Of a DNA stretch of 47,191 bases, positions 1 through 8,238 are shown one piece after another; position 1 is the first letter of the stretch, and each line of letters opens with the position of its first letter. Origin of the DNA: Roseovarius amoyensis (GTDB lineage: Bacteria; Pseudomonadota; Alphaproteobacteria; Rhodobacterales; Rhodobacteraceae); NCBI RefSeq assembly GCF_003260265.1, contig NZ_QITQ01000021.1, forward strand, positions 1-47,191. Reading direction: 5' to 3'. Made by a program: the position numbers and the translations under genes. The notes below the pieces were generated by a model. It worked only from the letters and a program-made list of their open reading frames with translations. It had not been told where the DNA came from and ran no database searches.

Positions 1-60
1 GAAAAGCTGACCGCCATGTGCAACGATACCGATGCGGCGACGATGATCGCCGCGCAGTGA
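1..60 (+). CDS. C-terminal end of an unidentified protein (5' truncated by window)
   Basis: Frame 1 reads 19 codons (EKLTAMCNDTDAATMIAAQ) to a TGA at 58-60. The codons are GC-rich and look coding, but 19 residues are too few to name a family. It lies just left of the tRNA-Gly scar, so by the usual geometry of tRNA integrations it would be inside the integrated element. After its stop, 61-173 is less GC-rich and has no convincing gene; a 93-codon ORF that runs on through the tRNA fragment from 77 has no family features. Confidence 0.45.
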   Translation, partial: EKLTAMCNDTDAATMIAAQ

Positions 61-173
61 ACGAGCAACACCAGCTATGAAGAAGCAGGTGGACCCCAGT
101 TCCTACACCACTCATCGGGGCACTACCGATCATCCACCAAAAGATCATAACAACACATGTTTTGCCAAGGTAT

Positions 174-218
174 TTGCCGAGGTGAGGGTCGTGAGTTCGA
201 ATCTCATCGCCCGCTCCA
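174..218 (+). other. tRNA-Gly(GCC) 3' half fragment, probable integrase attachment-site scar
   Basis: The 45 bases read from the anticodon loop (TTGCC) through the T arm (191-207, loop TTCGAAT) to the 3' acceptor strand CGCCCGC (208-214), discriminator T and an encoded CCA (216-218). The matching 5' acceptor strand GCGGGCG and the D arm are absent upstream, so this is not a functional tRNA. CGCCCGCT-CCA with a GCC anticodon is the standard alphaproteobacterial tRNA-Gly 3' end. A second TTGCCAAGG lies just before it at 162-170. Such duplicated 3' halves are left by tyrosine-recombinase integration into tRNA genes. With this orientation the intact tRNA and the element should lie to the left, outside the window. 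Confidence 0.75.
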
Positions 219-354
219 ATTTTCCCGAAAACTTTATGGGCCACTATGCCCTGACCGGGGCGCCGCGCGGGCGCGCGGGGCTTGACGTTGCGCTGCCGCT
301 TGCCGACAAGAGGCCACCCACGCCGCAGCCGGTTCGTTTCTGGGAGGGCACAGC

Positions 355-1401
355 ATGAGGTTACTCGTCACAGGCGGCTGTGGCTTTATCGGCTCTGCAG
401 TGGTGCGGCTGGCGGTCGCGCGCGGGCACGAGGTCATCAACCTTGATGCGCTGACCTATGCCGGCCGGCTTGAAAACGTGGCCGACGTGGCGCAAAGCCC
501 GCTTTACCGGTTCGAGCATGCCGACATCCGCGACCGCGCCGCGCTGGACCGCATCTTTGCCGAACACGCCCCCGACGCGGTGATGCACCTGGCCGCCGAA
601 AGCCACGTCGACCGGTCCATCGACGGGCCGGCCGATTTCGTCGAAACCAACGTCACCGGCACCTTCAACATGCTGGAGGCCGCGCGCGCCCACTGGCAGC
701 GCGCCGGGCGGCCCGACGGCTTTCGCTTTCACCACATCTCGACCGATGAGGTTTATGGCAGCCTCGGTCCCGAGGGGCTGTTCACTGAATCGACGCCCTA
801 TGACCCGCGCAGCCCCTATTCGGCCTCCAAGGCGGCGGCCGACCACCTGGCGCGGGCCTGGTTTCACACCTACGGCCTGCCGGTGGTGCTGACCAATTGC
901 TCCAACAATTATGGCCCCTGCCATTTTCCCGAAAAGCTGATCCCCAAGGTCATCCTGAACGCCATCCACGGGCGGGAAATCCCGGTCTACGGGCAGGGGC
1001 TGAACGTGCGTGACTGGCTTTATGTCGAGGATCACGCCGATGCGCTGCTGCTGGCGGTGACGCAGGGTGAGGCGGGGCGCAGCTATAACGTCGGCGGCCA
1101 CAATGAGCGGCGCAACATCGACCTGGTGCACGCGATCTGTGACATCCTCGACCGAATGCGCCCCCGCGCGGGCGGGCAGAGCCACCGCGACCTGATCACC
1201 TTTGTCGCCGACCGTCCCGGCCACGATGCACGCTATGCCATCGACCCCGCCCGCATCATGGACGAACTTGGCTGGCGCCCCTCTGTCACGGTCGAAGAGG
1301 GGCTGGAGCTTACCGTCGCCTGGTATCTCGACAACCCCGACTGGTGGCAGCCGCTGCTGGATGTCGAGGGCGTCGGAACCCGCGTGGGAACACGCGCATG
1401 A
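355..1401 (+). CDS. rfbB: dTDP-glucose 4,6-dehydratase
   Basis: Converts dTDP-glucose to dTDP-4-keto-6-deoxyglucose, the second step of dTDP-L-rhamnose synthesis in the cytoplasm. The 348-residue protein has the extended-SDR NAD-binding motif GGCGFIG at 7-13, the catalytic Thr-Asp-Glu in STDEVYGS (T130, D131, E132) and the YxxxK pair Y155/K159. Length fits the family (about 340-355). The ATG at 355 is chosen because the protein begins directly with the Rossmann strand MRLLVTGG. Its stop overlaps the rfbD start by 4 bp (ATGA at 1398), so it heads an rfbB-rfbD-rfbA operon. Confidence 0.96.
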   Translation: MRLLVTGGCGFIGSAVVRLAVARGHEVINLDALTYAGRLENVADVAQSPLYRFEHADIRDRAALDRIFAEHAPDAVMHLAAESHVDRSIDGPADFVETNVTGTFNMLEAARAHWQRAGRPDGFRFHHISTDEVYGSLGPEGLFTESTPYDPRSPYSASKAAADHLARAWFHTYGLPVVLTNCSNNYGPCHFPEKLIPKVILNAIHGREIPVYGQGLNVRDWLYVEDHADALLLAVTQGEAGRSYNVGGHNERRNIDLVHAICDILDRMRPRAGGQSHRDLITFVADRPGHDARYAIDPARIMDELGWRPSVTVEEGLELTVAWYLDNPDWWQPLLDVEGVGTRVGTRA

Positions 1402-2255
1402 GGCTGCTTGTCTTTGGTCAGAGCGGGCAGGTCGCCACCGAACTGGCGCGGCGCGCACCGCAAGCGGTGTTCCTGTCGCGCGATGATGCCGACCTGGCCC
1501 AGCCTGAAAGCTGCGCCGAGGCGATCATTGCCGCGGCACCACAGGCGGTGATCAACGCCGCCGCCTATACCGCCGTCGACCGCGCCGAAAGCGAAGAGGA
1601 CCTTGCCACCCGCATCAACGCCGATGCCCCGGCGGCCATGGCGCGAGCCTGTGCGGGGCTGGGCATCCCTATGGTGCATGTCTCGACCGATTATGCCTTT
1701 GACGGCTCTGGCACCGCCGCCCGCAAACCGTCCGATCCGACCGCGCCTTTGAATGCCTACGGACGTTCCAAGCTAGGCGGGGAAAACGGCATTCGCGCCG
1801 CCGGCGGCTGTCATGCGATCCTGCGCACCTCGTGGGTGTTCTCGGCGCATGGCAACAATTTCCTGCGCACCATGCTGCGGCTGTCGGAAACGCGCGACAC
1901 ACTCAGCATCGTCGATGACCAGGTGGGCGGCCCCACCCCGGCCGGCGCCATCGCCGGGGCCTGCCTGACCATCGCGGCGCGCCTGGCTGAAAACCCCGAC
2001 CTTTCCGGTACCTATCATTTTTCCGGCGCGCCGGATGTCAGCTGGGCCGGGTTTGCCCGCGCAATCTTTGCCGCAGCTGGCCGCGAGGTTGCCGTCACCG
2101 GCATGCCCACCGCCGATTACCCGACCCCGGCAAGGCGCCCGCTCAATTCCCGGCTCGACTGCACCTTGACCGAGGCCGCGTTCGGCCTTTCGCGGCCCGA
2201 CTGGCGCGCCGCCCTGCCTGCAATCCTGAATGAACTCGGAGTAACCCAGAGATGA
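1398..2255 (+). CDS. rfbD: dTDP-4-dehydrorhamnose reductase
   Basis: Reduces dTDP-4-dehydro-L-rhamnose to dTDP-L-rhamnose with NAD(P)H, the last step of the pathway. 285 residues, SDR fold: nucleotide-binding GQSGQVA near residue 7, STDYAFDG at 96-103, catalytic Y121/K125 in AYGRSK. The start at 1398 is preferred over an upstream in-frame ATG at 1344 because it gives the family N-terminus ([12 protein letters not shown]) and the ATGA overlap with rfbB. Its own stop overlaps rfbA by 4 bp, indicating translational coupling across the operon. Confidence 0.95.
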   Translation: MRLLVFGQSGQVATELARRAPQAVFLSRDDADLAQPESCAEAIIAAAPQAVINAAAYTAVDRAESEEDLATRINADAPAAMARACAGLGIPMVHVSTDYAFDGSGTAARKPSDPTAPLNAYGRSKLGGENGIRAAGGCHAILRTSWVFSAHGNNFLRTMLRLSETRDTLSIVDDQVGGPTPAGAIAGACLTIAARLAENPDLSGTYHFSGAPDVSWAGFARAIFAAAGREVAVTGMPTADYPTPARRPLNSRLDCTLTEAAFGLSRPDWRAALPAILNELGVTQR

Positions 2256-3118
2256 CCGACCGCAAGGGAATCGTGCTCGCCGGGGGATCCGGCACGCGGC
2301 TTTACCCGATCACCATGGGCGTTTCGAAGCAGCTCCTGCCGATCTACGACAAGCCGATGATCTATTACCCGCTGTCGGTGCTGATGCTGGCCGGCATCCG
2401 CGACATCGCCATGATCACCACGCCGCAGGACCAGGACCAGTTCCGCCGTGTTCTGGGCGACGGCAGCCAGTGGGGCATTTCGCTGACCTACATCACCCAG
2501 CCCAGCCCCGACGGGCTGGCGCAGGCCTATACCCTGGCCGAGGATTTCCTTGCCGGGGCGCCATCGGCCATGGTTCTGGGCGACAACGTCTTTTTCGGCC
2601 ACGGCCTGCCAGAGGTCCTGGCAGTGGCCAACGCCCGAAAGGATGGCGCAACGGTATTCGGCTATCACGTCGCCGATCCCGAACGTTACGGCGTGGTCGA
2701 TTTTGACGCGAATGGCGAGGTGCGCGCCATCATCGAAAAGCCCGAGGTGCCGCCCTCGCGCTATGCCGTGACCGGGCTTTATTTCCTCGATGGCGATGCG
2801 CCGCGGCTGGCGCGGCAAGTGCGCCCCTCGGCGCGGGGCGAGCTGGAAATCACCTCGCTTCTTGATCTCTATCTCGCGGCTGGCAAGCTGCGGGTCGAAA
2901 CGATGGGCCGCGGTTATGCGTGGCTGGATACCGGCACACATGACAGCCTGCTCGAGGCGGGCAATTTCGTGCGCACCCTGCAGGTGCGCCAGGGCCTGCA
3001 GATGGGCAGCCCGGACGAGATCGCCTTTCGCCAGGGCTGGATTGACCGCGCCGGGCTGAAGGCACGCGCCGAGGTGTTTCACAAGAACGGCTATGGCCGC
3101 TACCTGCAGGAGCTATAA
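2252..3118 (+). CDS. rfbA: glucose-1-phosphate thymidylyltransferase
   Basis: Makes dTDP-glucose from glucose-1-phosphate and dTTP, the committed step to dTDP-rhamnose. 288 residues, the usual length for RmlA. The nucleotidyltransferase signature GGSGTRLYPIT is at 11-21, with K26 in SKQLLPIYDKPMIYYP. It is the last gene of the rfbBDA set. The fourth enzyme, RfbC 3,5-epimerase, is not next to it or anywhere in this window, so rhamnose synthesis needs an rfbC encoded elsewhere. Confidence 0.96.
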   Translation: MTDRKGIVLAGGSGTRLYPITMGVSKQLLPIYDKPMIYYPLSVLMLAGIRDIAMITTPQDQDQFRRVLGDGSQWGISLTYITQPSPDGLAQAYTLAEDFLAGAPSAMVLGDNVFFGHGLPEVLAVANARKDGATVFGYHVADPERYGVVDFDANGEVRAIIEKPEVPPSRYAVTGLYFLDGDAPRLARQVRPSARGELEITSLLDLYLAAGKLRVETMGRGYAWLDTGTHDSLLEAGNFVRTLQVRQGLQMGSPDEIAFRQGWIDRAGLKARAEVFHKNGYGRYLQEL

Positions 3119-3473
3119 GCAAGGCTCTGCTGTCCCTGTTCGGTCGCGGCATTCTGCCAGCGGTTGTTTTTCCACGGCCACAATGCTCTTTTGCCCACGT
3201 CTTGGGACCCCTTTCGCAACAGGGGTAAAAAGTCGTGCATAGCGGCCTGCCGATCCGGCACAAAACCGCCGCATTCATGCGCGCGACGTCATAGCCACGC
3301 GCCACGTCTTCACCCCCAGAGTGTCTCGTCCGGCACAACATTTTCGCGCACGCCTGTGGATAAAGCTGGGGATCACTGAAGCGCCGTGTTTCTAGGGCAA
3401 CGGATGAACGGAAGGACCCCGGAAAAGGACGGTTTTCGATGTACCCGATTCCGGTATCGTTTAGACAGTAGCC
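3119..3473. other. intergenic region between rfbA and the export operon
   Basis: 355 bp with no convincing gene. It contains a 6-bp-stem hairpin at 3207-3226 followed by AAAA, and two copies of TCCGGCACAA at 3254-3263 and 3329-3338 on the same strand. A promoter for the yjbH-like operon is expected here, but I cannot place convincing -35/-10 boxes. Confidence 0.5.
3207..3226. terminator. weak hairpin downstream of rfbA
   Basis: ACCCCT (3207-3212) pairs with AGGGGT (3221-3226) around an 8-base loop, about 90 bp after the rfbA stop. There is no T-run on the + strand (AAAA follows), so it is at best a weak terminator or a transcript-end stabiliser. Confidence 0.25.
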
Positions 3474-5591
3474 ATGATGCCGGGGCTTTCAGAACAGATC
3501 AGGCGTGGCGTGCTGGCCGCAACATGCGCGTTGCTGCCGGCATCGACGCTTGCCGAGTCCGAAATCGCAACCAGCTATAACAGCTATGGCTACCCCGGCC
3601 TGATCGACATGCCGGTGGCAACAAGCCGCCCCGATGGTGAACTCGCCTTTACGGCGAGCAGCTTTGCCGGGCAGACCAGGTCAACCCTGACATTTCAGAT
3701 CACGCCGCGTCTGTCGGGCAGCTTTCGCTATACCGAGTTGAAAGATTATCCGACGGCAACAGGGCTCGTCACCAACTACGACCGCAGCTTTTCGCTGCAC
3801 TACCGCCTGATCGACGAATCGGGTTTGCGGCCGGCGGTGGCGGTCGGGCTGAACGACTTTCTCGGCACCGGCATCTATTCGTCTGAATATGTGGTCGCCT
3901 CCAAGACCCTTACCCCGCGCCTGCGCTTCAGCCTCGGGATGGGGTGGGGGCGGCTGGGCACCAGCGGAGGCTTCAAAAACCCGCTTTCGGTTTTCAGCAG
4001 CAAGTTTGAAACCCGGCCGGCACGGGCCGCGGGCCAGGGCGGGACCGTGCGCTCGGCCAGCTGGTTTCGCGGCGATGCGGCGCTTTTCGGCGGGGTCGAA
4101 TGGCAGGCGACCGACCGGCTGAAGTTGACGGCTGAGTATTCCTCTGATGCCTACCCGATCGAAAGCCCATCCGCCTTCAGCCGTCATTCGCAGGTCAATT
4201 TCGGCGCCAGCTACATGCTGCGCCCCGGCATCGACCTGTCGTTTCGCTATCTTTACGGGTCCGAATTCGGGGTGCAGTTGACCGCGGCACTGAACCCCAA
4301 GCACCCACCCGCCCCGTCCGGGATCGAGCCGGCACCGCTGCCGGTACTGGCGCGCACATCCGCAGCGGCACTGTCATGGCCCGCCAGTGCCACCGAACAG
4401 CAGGGTTTTCGCGCCCGGGTCGCGGAAACGCTGTCGGATCAGGGCATTCGCCTGCACGGGATCGACCTGTCTGGCGACACCGCCCGGGTCGAGATCGAGA
4501 ACACCAGCTATCCGCAGGAGGCGCAGGCGGTCGGCCGCACCGCGCGGGTTCTGTCACGGCTGATGCCTGCGCATATCGGGACATTCGTCATCGTTCCCAT
4601 AGCGAGCGGCATGCCGGTCAGCGAACTGACGATCCGGCGCAGCGACATGGAAACGCTGGAACACGACCTGGACGCCAGTTGGAAGAGTTTTGCGCGCACG
4701 CGAATCGCATCGCCCGCCGGCGCCACGATGCCGATGCCCGGACGCTATCCGCGTTTCGACTGGCGGCTGAAACCCTACCTGACGCCCAGCCTCTTTGACC
4801 CCGATAACCCCATTCGCGCCGATTTCGGCGCCGAGCTGACGGCGACGTTCGAACCCGGGCCGGGGTGGGAAATCTCGGGCGGCGTCCGCAAGAGACTGGT
4901 CGGCAACCTGGACGACTCGATGCGAATTTCGAATTCGCTGCTGCCGCATGTACGCAGCGATTTCAACCTTTACGACAAGTCGGGCGACCCGGCGATCACC
5001 CACCTGACCGCCGCCCGCTATTTCAAGCCGGGCCGCGATGTCTACGGGCGGGTGACAGTCGGCTATCTGGAGCGGATGTATGGCGGGATCTCGGCGGAAC
5101 TGCTGTGGATGCCGGATAACAGCCCCTTTGCCCTGGGGGTCGAGGCCAATTACGTCAAGCAGCGCGACTTCGATCAGATGCTGGGCTTTCAAAGCTACGA
5201 CGTGGCGACCGGCCATGTTTCGGCCTACTGGGATGTCGGCAACGGGTTTCATGCCCAGCTGGATGCCGGGCGCTATCTGGCCGGCGACTGGGGCGCAACG
5301 CTGGCGGTCGACCGGGAATTCAACAACGGCTGGAAGATCGGCGCCTTTGCGACACTGACCGATGTGCCTTTCAGCACCTTTGGCGAAGGGTCATTCGACA
5401 AGGGGCTGCGCATTTCCGTCCCCATCTCGTGGCTGACGGGCGAGCCGAACAAGACCGCCTACTCCACTACAATCCGGCCGCTGCTGCGCGACGGTGGTGC
5501 GCGGCTGGATGTCGGTGGGCGGCTATACGAACAGGTCAGGCCGCTGCGAGAGCCCGAGCTTCAGGACGGATGGGGGAAATTCTGGCGATGA
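3474..5591 (+). CDS. YjbH/GfcD-like outer-membrane exopolysaccharide protein
   Basis: 705 residues with an N-terminal signal peptide (about residues 1-28, ending near LPASTLAES). The body is rich in alternating aromatic/polar beta strands typical of the YjbH family (DUF940, exopolysaccharide biosynthesis), for example NSYGYPGLIDMPVATSRPDG after the signal. In E. coli the homologues YjbH and GfcD are predicted outer-membrane beta-barrel components of yjbEFGH and gfcABCDE, needed for polysaccharide export. It is first in a + strand operon and overlaps the next lipoprotein gene by 4 bp (ATGA at 5588). Two adjacent start codons (3474, 3477) are possible. Substrate unknown. Confidence 0.85.
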   Translation: MMPGLSEQIRRGVLAATCALLPASTLAESEIATSYNSYGYPGLIDMPVATSRPDGELAFTASSFAGQTRSTLTFQITPRLSGSFRYTELKDYPTATGLVTNYDRSFSLHYRLIDESGLRPAVAVGLNDFLGTGIYSSEYVVASKTLTPRLRFSLGMGWGRLGTSGGFKNPLSVFSSKFETRPARAAGQGGTVRSASWFRGDAALFGGVEWQATDRLKLTAEYSSDAYPIESPSAFSRHSQVNFGASYMLRPGIDLSFRYLYGSEFGVQLTAALNPKHPPAPSGIEPAPLPVLARTSAAALSWPASATEQQGFRARVAETLSDQGIRLHGIDLSGDTARVEIENTSYPQEAQAVGRTARVLSRLMPAHIGTFVIVPIASGMPVSELTIRRSDMETLEHDLDASWKSFARTRIASPAGATMPMPGRYPRFDWRLKPYLTPSLFDPDNPIRADFGAELTATFEPGPGWEISGGVRKRLVGNLDDSMRISNSLLPHVRSDFNLYDKSGDPAITHLTAARYFKPGRDVYGRVTVGYLERMYGGISAELLWMPDNSPFALGVEANYVKQRDFDQMLGFQSYDVATGHVSAYWDVGNGFHAQLDAGRYLAGDWGATLAVDREFNNGWKIGAFATLTDVPFSTFGEGSFDKGLRISVPISWLTGEPNKTAYSTTIRPLLRDGGARLDVGGRLYEQVRPLREPELQDGWGKFWR

Positions 5592-6184
5592 TGCGACCCC
5601 GGCACATATCTTGGCGGGCCGCGGCCTGTAGTGCGGCGCTGATGCTGCTTGTTGTCGGCGGGTGTTCGAACGCGATTGACACGCTTGGCCTGGGCGGCAA
5701 CGTGGCCGCGCCGGAACCGCAACTCATCAGCCCCGAACGGCTGCGCGTATCGCTGCCTTCGCGCGATGCCCAGGCGGTGTTGGGGCCGGTTTCCCGCAAT
5801 GGCGGTGTCACGGTCTGGCAGACGCTCGACGGCATCAGCCTGAGTTTCCGCGACGGCGTTCTGATCGAAACGCGCGGCCTGGGCGACGACCTGATGTCGT
5901 CGGATGCCGCCGGAACCGTTGCGATGCTGCGAGGCCGCATGGGGGGCGACTATTACCCACAGATCCGCACCTATCTGGACGGCGAGCAGCGTACAGCCAT
6001 CCGCAGCTTCATGTGCCGCAGGGCTGCGACAGACGATAGCGTCCGTATTGACGAGACCTGCGTTTCGACCAACGAGACCGTGACCAACAGCTACTGGCTG
6101 AATTCGGCGGGCAGCGTCATCAGGTCGCGCCAATGGGTCGGCCCCGACATTGAATACATGGAAACTGAACATGTACTGCACTAA
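5588..6184 (+). CDS. YjbF/GfcB-like polysaccharide lipoprotein
   Basis: 198 residues starting at the ATGA overlap with the yjbH-like gene; ATG 5591 is an alternative. A type II signal peptide ends in the lipobox VVGGC, with the lipidated Cys at residue 26. The remainder resembles the Group 4 capsule lipoprotein family (GfcB/YjbF): a short soluble beta-rich domain with a pair of cysteines (MCRRAA...DETCVS). In E. coli this lipoprotein is always encoded with YjbH/GfcD. Family assignment rests on size, lipobox and context more than on unmistakable motifs. Confidence 0.72.
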   Translation: MMRPRHISWRAAACSAALMLLVVGGCSNAIDTLGLGGNVAAPEPQLISPERLRVSLPSRDAQAVLGPVSRNGGVTVWQTLDGISLSFRDGVLIETRGLGDDLMSSDAAGTVAMLRGRMGGDYYPQIRTYLDGEQRTAIRSFMCRRAATDDSVRIDETCVSTNETVTNSYWLNSAGSVIRSRQWVGPDIEYMETEHVLH

Positions 6185-6214
6185 TGACGACAAACGAAAT
6201 TTGGAGGGCATGGA

Positions 6215-7609
6215 ATGAGGAACAGCAAGGCCACGCTTCTGGCCCGTACGGCGATGGGGATGGCCCTCGCGGCCGCGGTGCTGCTTCCGGCGGGGTGCGG
6301 GGTCGTCTATACCAGCCCGAATGTCAGCCGTGATCTGGGGACGGACATAGACGTCCGAGTGATCAGCCTGACCCCCGAAACGGTGCTGCTGGCCAACCGT
6401 ACGCCTTATAATCCGCGCAACCTTCCGCGTGAATTCTATGCCGCCGCCAACGCGCGGCAAGGGCTTGGCATGGGGGCACTGCCCGCTGCCCCGGTGCTGC
6501 CCGACGAACGGCCCGGGCGGTTGGAACTGCGGTTGCCGCCCGACAACGCCCCGCAACCCTATCGCCTGGGCGTGGGTGACGTGGTTCTGCTGGCCACCAA
6601 GAGCAACGGCAACAGCGTCGAACAGCTCAGCGGGCTGTTGGCGGCGCAGACACAGCGCCAGGGCTATACGATCTCTGACGACGGCAGCATTTCGATCCCC
6701 GATATCGGCCGGGTCGAAATCGGCGGCCTGACCCTGCAGGAAGCACAGGATCACATCTTTCGGTTCCTTCTGGAACAGCAGGTCGATCCGGCGTTCTCGC
6801 TCGAGGTGGCGGAGTTCAATTCACAGCGCGTGACGGTCGGCGGCGCAGTTCAAAAGGCCGTGCGCGTTCCGATCACGCTCAACCCCCTGACGCTGGGCGA
6901 GGCGCTGACGGCCACGGGCGGTTTCACGATCAGGGACGAACAATACGCCTCGATCCGTATCTACCGCGCGGGCTCGCTTTATCAAATCCCCTATCAGGAC
7001 TACCTTTCGCGGCCGGCGTTGCAGGATTTGAAGCTGATAAACGGCGATGCCGTCTTTGTCGACACGACCTACGATCTTGACCGCGCGCTTGAATTCTACC
7101 GTCAGGAAATCGACGTGATCCGCCTGCGCAGCCAGGCGCGCAAGGATACGATCGACATGCTGCAGGCCGAGGTCGAACTGCGGCGCGGAATGCTGGAAGA
7201 GCAGCGCAGCAACTTTGATGCCCGGCACGAATACGGCGCCGAGGCGCGCGACTATGTCTATCTCTCGGGCGAGGTCTTCGAGCAGGCCAGGATGCCGCTG
7301 CCCTATGAGCAGCATGCCACACTGGCCGACGTTCTGTACGAGGGCGGCGGTTTCCGGACCAAAGAGGCAAACGCGCGAAACATCTACGTCTTGCGCCCTT
7401 CAACCGATCCGGCGGAATTCGGCGCCGTCACCGCCTGGCACCTCGATGCCGCCAACGCCGTCAACATGACGCTGGCGACGCGGATGCAGATGCGCCCCAA
7501 CGACATCGTGTTCGTCGAGGAACAGCCGATTACCAAGTGGAACCGCGTCATTCAACAGGTCGTGCCGTCGCTGCTGACCACACCGGCCGCCATCGCCGCC
7601 AACAACTAA
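6215..7609 (+). CDS. Wza/GfcE-type polysaccharide export outer-membrane lipoprotein
   Basis: Forms the outer-membrane channel for capsule or exopolysaccharide. 464 residues: signal peptide with lipobox LPAGC (Cys28), a Poly_export domain beginning around YRLGVGDVVLL (about 112-122) with GYTISDDGSISIPDIGRVEIGGLT, followed by SLBB-type repeats, the last with YVYLSGEVFEQARMPLPYE. A good RBS (GGAGG at 6203-6207) precedes ATG 6215. It ends the three-gene export operon, 30 bp after the lipoprotein gene. Its partner would be the Wzc-like kinase on the opposite strand at 8239-10392. Confidence 0.93.
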   Translation: MRNSKATLLARTAMGMALAAAVLLPAGCGVVYTSPNVSRDLGTDIDVRVISLTPETVLLANRTPYNPRNLPREFYAAANARQGLGMGALPAAPVLPDERPGRLELRLPPDNAPQPYRLGVGDVVLLATKSNGNSVEQLSGLLAAQTQRQGYTISDDGSISIPDIGRVEIGGLTLQEAQDHIFRFLLEQQVDPAFSLEVAEFNSQRVTVGGAVQKAVRVPITLNPLTLGEALTATGGFTIRDEQYASIRIYRAGSLYQIPYQDYLSRPALQDLKLINGDAVFVDTTYDLDRALEFYRQEIDVIRLRSQARKDTIDMLQAEVELRRGMLEEQRSNFDARHEYGAEARDYVYLSGEVFEQARMPLPYEQHATLADVLYEGGGFRTKEANARNIYVLRPSTDPAEFGAVTAWHLDAANAVNMTLATRMQMRPNDIVFVEEQPITKWNRVIQQVVPSLLTTPAAIAANN

Positions 7610-7621
7610 CGCTAGCTCCCC

Positions 7622-7647
7622 CGGCGGCCGGCCCGGGCCGGCCGCCG
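7622..7647. terminator. perfect 26-bp GC palindrome after wza-like gene
   Basis: Positions 7622-7647 read identically on both strands (core GGCCCGGGCC). It starts 13 bp after the wza-like stop and lies between converging genes, so it could fold in transcripts from either side. No T-run follows, so intrinsic termination is uncertain. Confidence 0.5.
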
Positions 7648-7711
7648 ACAGGCAAGGCATAGGATTTCCCCTGCCCATCCAGGCGGTTAGATTGGTGTCC
7701 AGATACAAATA

Positions 7712-7738
7712 GGGCGGACCTGTCTGGCAGGCCCGCCC
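7712..7738 (-). terminator. hairpin downstream of the YjbE-like gene
   Basis: GGGCGGACCTG (7712-7722) pairs with CAGGCCCGCCC (7728-7738) at 10 of 11 positions around a 5-base loop. On the minus strand it is followed by TATTTGTAT, so it fits a terminator for the minus-strand gene ending at 7791. Confidence 0.5.
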
Positions 7739-7768
7739 GAAAATTTCACATTCCGCACGCTTGTAGAA

Positions 7769-7784
7769 CCGCCCTGCGGGGCGG
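7769..7784 (-). terminator. short GC hairpin just after the YjbE-like stop
   Basis: CCGCCC (7769-7774) pairs with GGGCGG (7779-7784) around a 4-base loop, 6 bp beyond the minus-strand stop codon at 7791, and is followed on that strand by TTCT. It probably acts together with the larger hairpin at 7712-7738. Confidence 0.35.
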
Positions 7785-7790
7785 GACCTG

Positions 7791-8147
7791 TTACAAGCCC
7801 GTACCGCTGGTCGAGGTGGTCGACGAATAGCTGCTGCTGCCGCCGGCAAGCGAGAACAGCGCAACCACGACCGCCGCCGATGCGACCGCACCACCCAATC
7901 CGCCAGACAGGCCGGAGGTATTGGAGGCAGTCCCGGCAGCCGGGCATTGAACCTGCAGCATCGTTCCACCGCTGGTGAAATCCGCCCCAATAACGCTGGC
8001 GCCATTGCAGGCATTAATCCGCTGTGCGTACTGCAGCGCGGTTTCGCCCTCAAGCGGAGGGGTGCTGACTTGCTGCTGCGCCACTGCGGCCAGGGGCATG
8101 GTGACCCCCACAACGGCAGCCAGAAGAGTATTGGCAATTGCTTTCAT
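7791..8147 (-). CDS. small secreted Gly/Ser/Thr-rich protein, YjbE/GfcA-like
   Basis: 118 residues from ATG 8147, chosen because MKAIANTLLAAVVGVTMPLAAVAQQQ is a clean Sec signal peptide and AGGGAAC-like purines precede it; longer in-frame starts give no signal. The mature part has a Cys pair (INAC...QVQC), then a Gly/Ala helix (SGGLGGAVASAAVVVALFSL) and a low-complexity AGGSSSYSSTTSTSGTGL tail. E. coli YjbE and GfcA, the small first proteins of the yjb and gfc clusters, have the same plan: signal peptide, hydrophobic VGVAxA stretch, Ser/Thr/Gly tail. The link is by architecture and context, not by alignment. It lies 91 bp downstream of the Wzc-like kinase on the same strand. Confidence 0.65.
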   Translation of the reverse strand: MKAIANTLLAAVVGVTMPLAAVAQQQVSTPPLEGETALQYAQRINACNGASVIGADFTSGGTMLQVQCPAAGTASNTSGLSGGLGGAVASAAVVVALFSLAGGSSSYSSTTSTSGTGL

Positions 8148-8238
8148 ACCGTTTGTTCCCTTTAAAAGCCTCGACCACATCATACAGTTTCGGGTCGGAA
8201 TATAAACCGAAAACTCGGCAGTGCGTCTGAATTTGGCA

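Noticed and set aside
100..218. Complete tRNA gene ending at 218
   Set aside because: No 5' acceptor strand GCGGGCG or D arm lies upstream; only the 3' half is present.
77..358. 93-codon + strand ORF upstream of rfbB
   Set aside because: It reads through the tRNA-Gly fragment, has no family features or signal, and its 3' end overlaps the rfbB start region.
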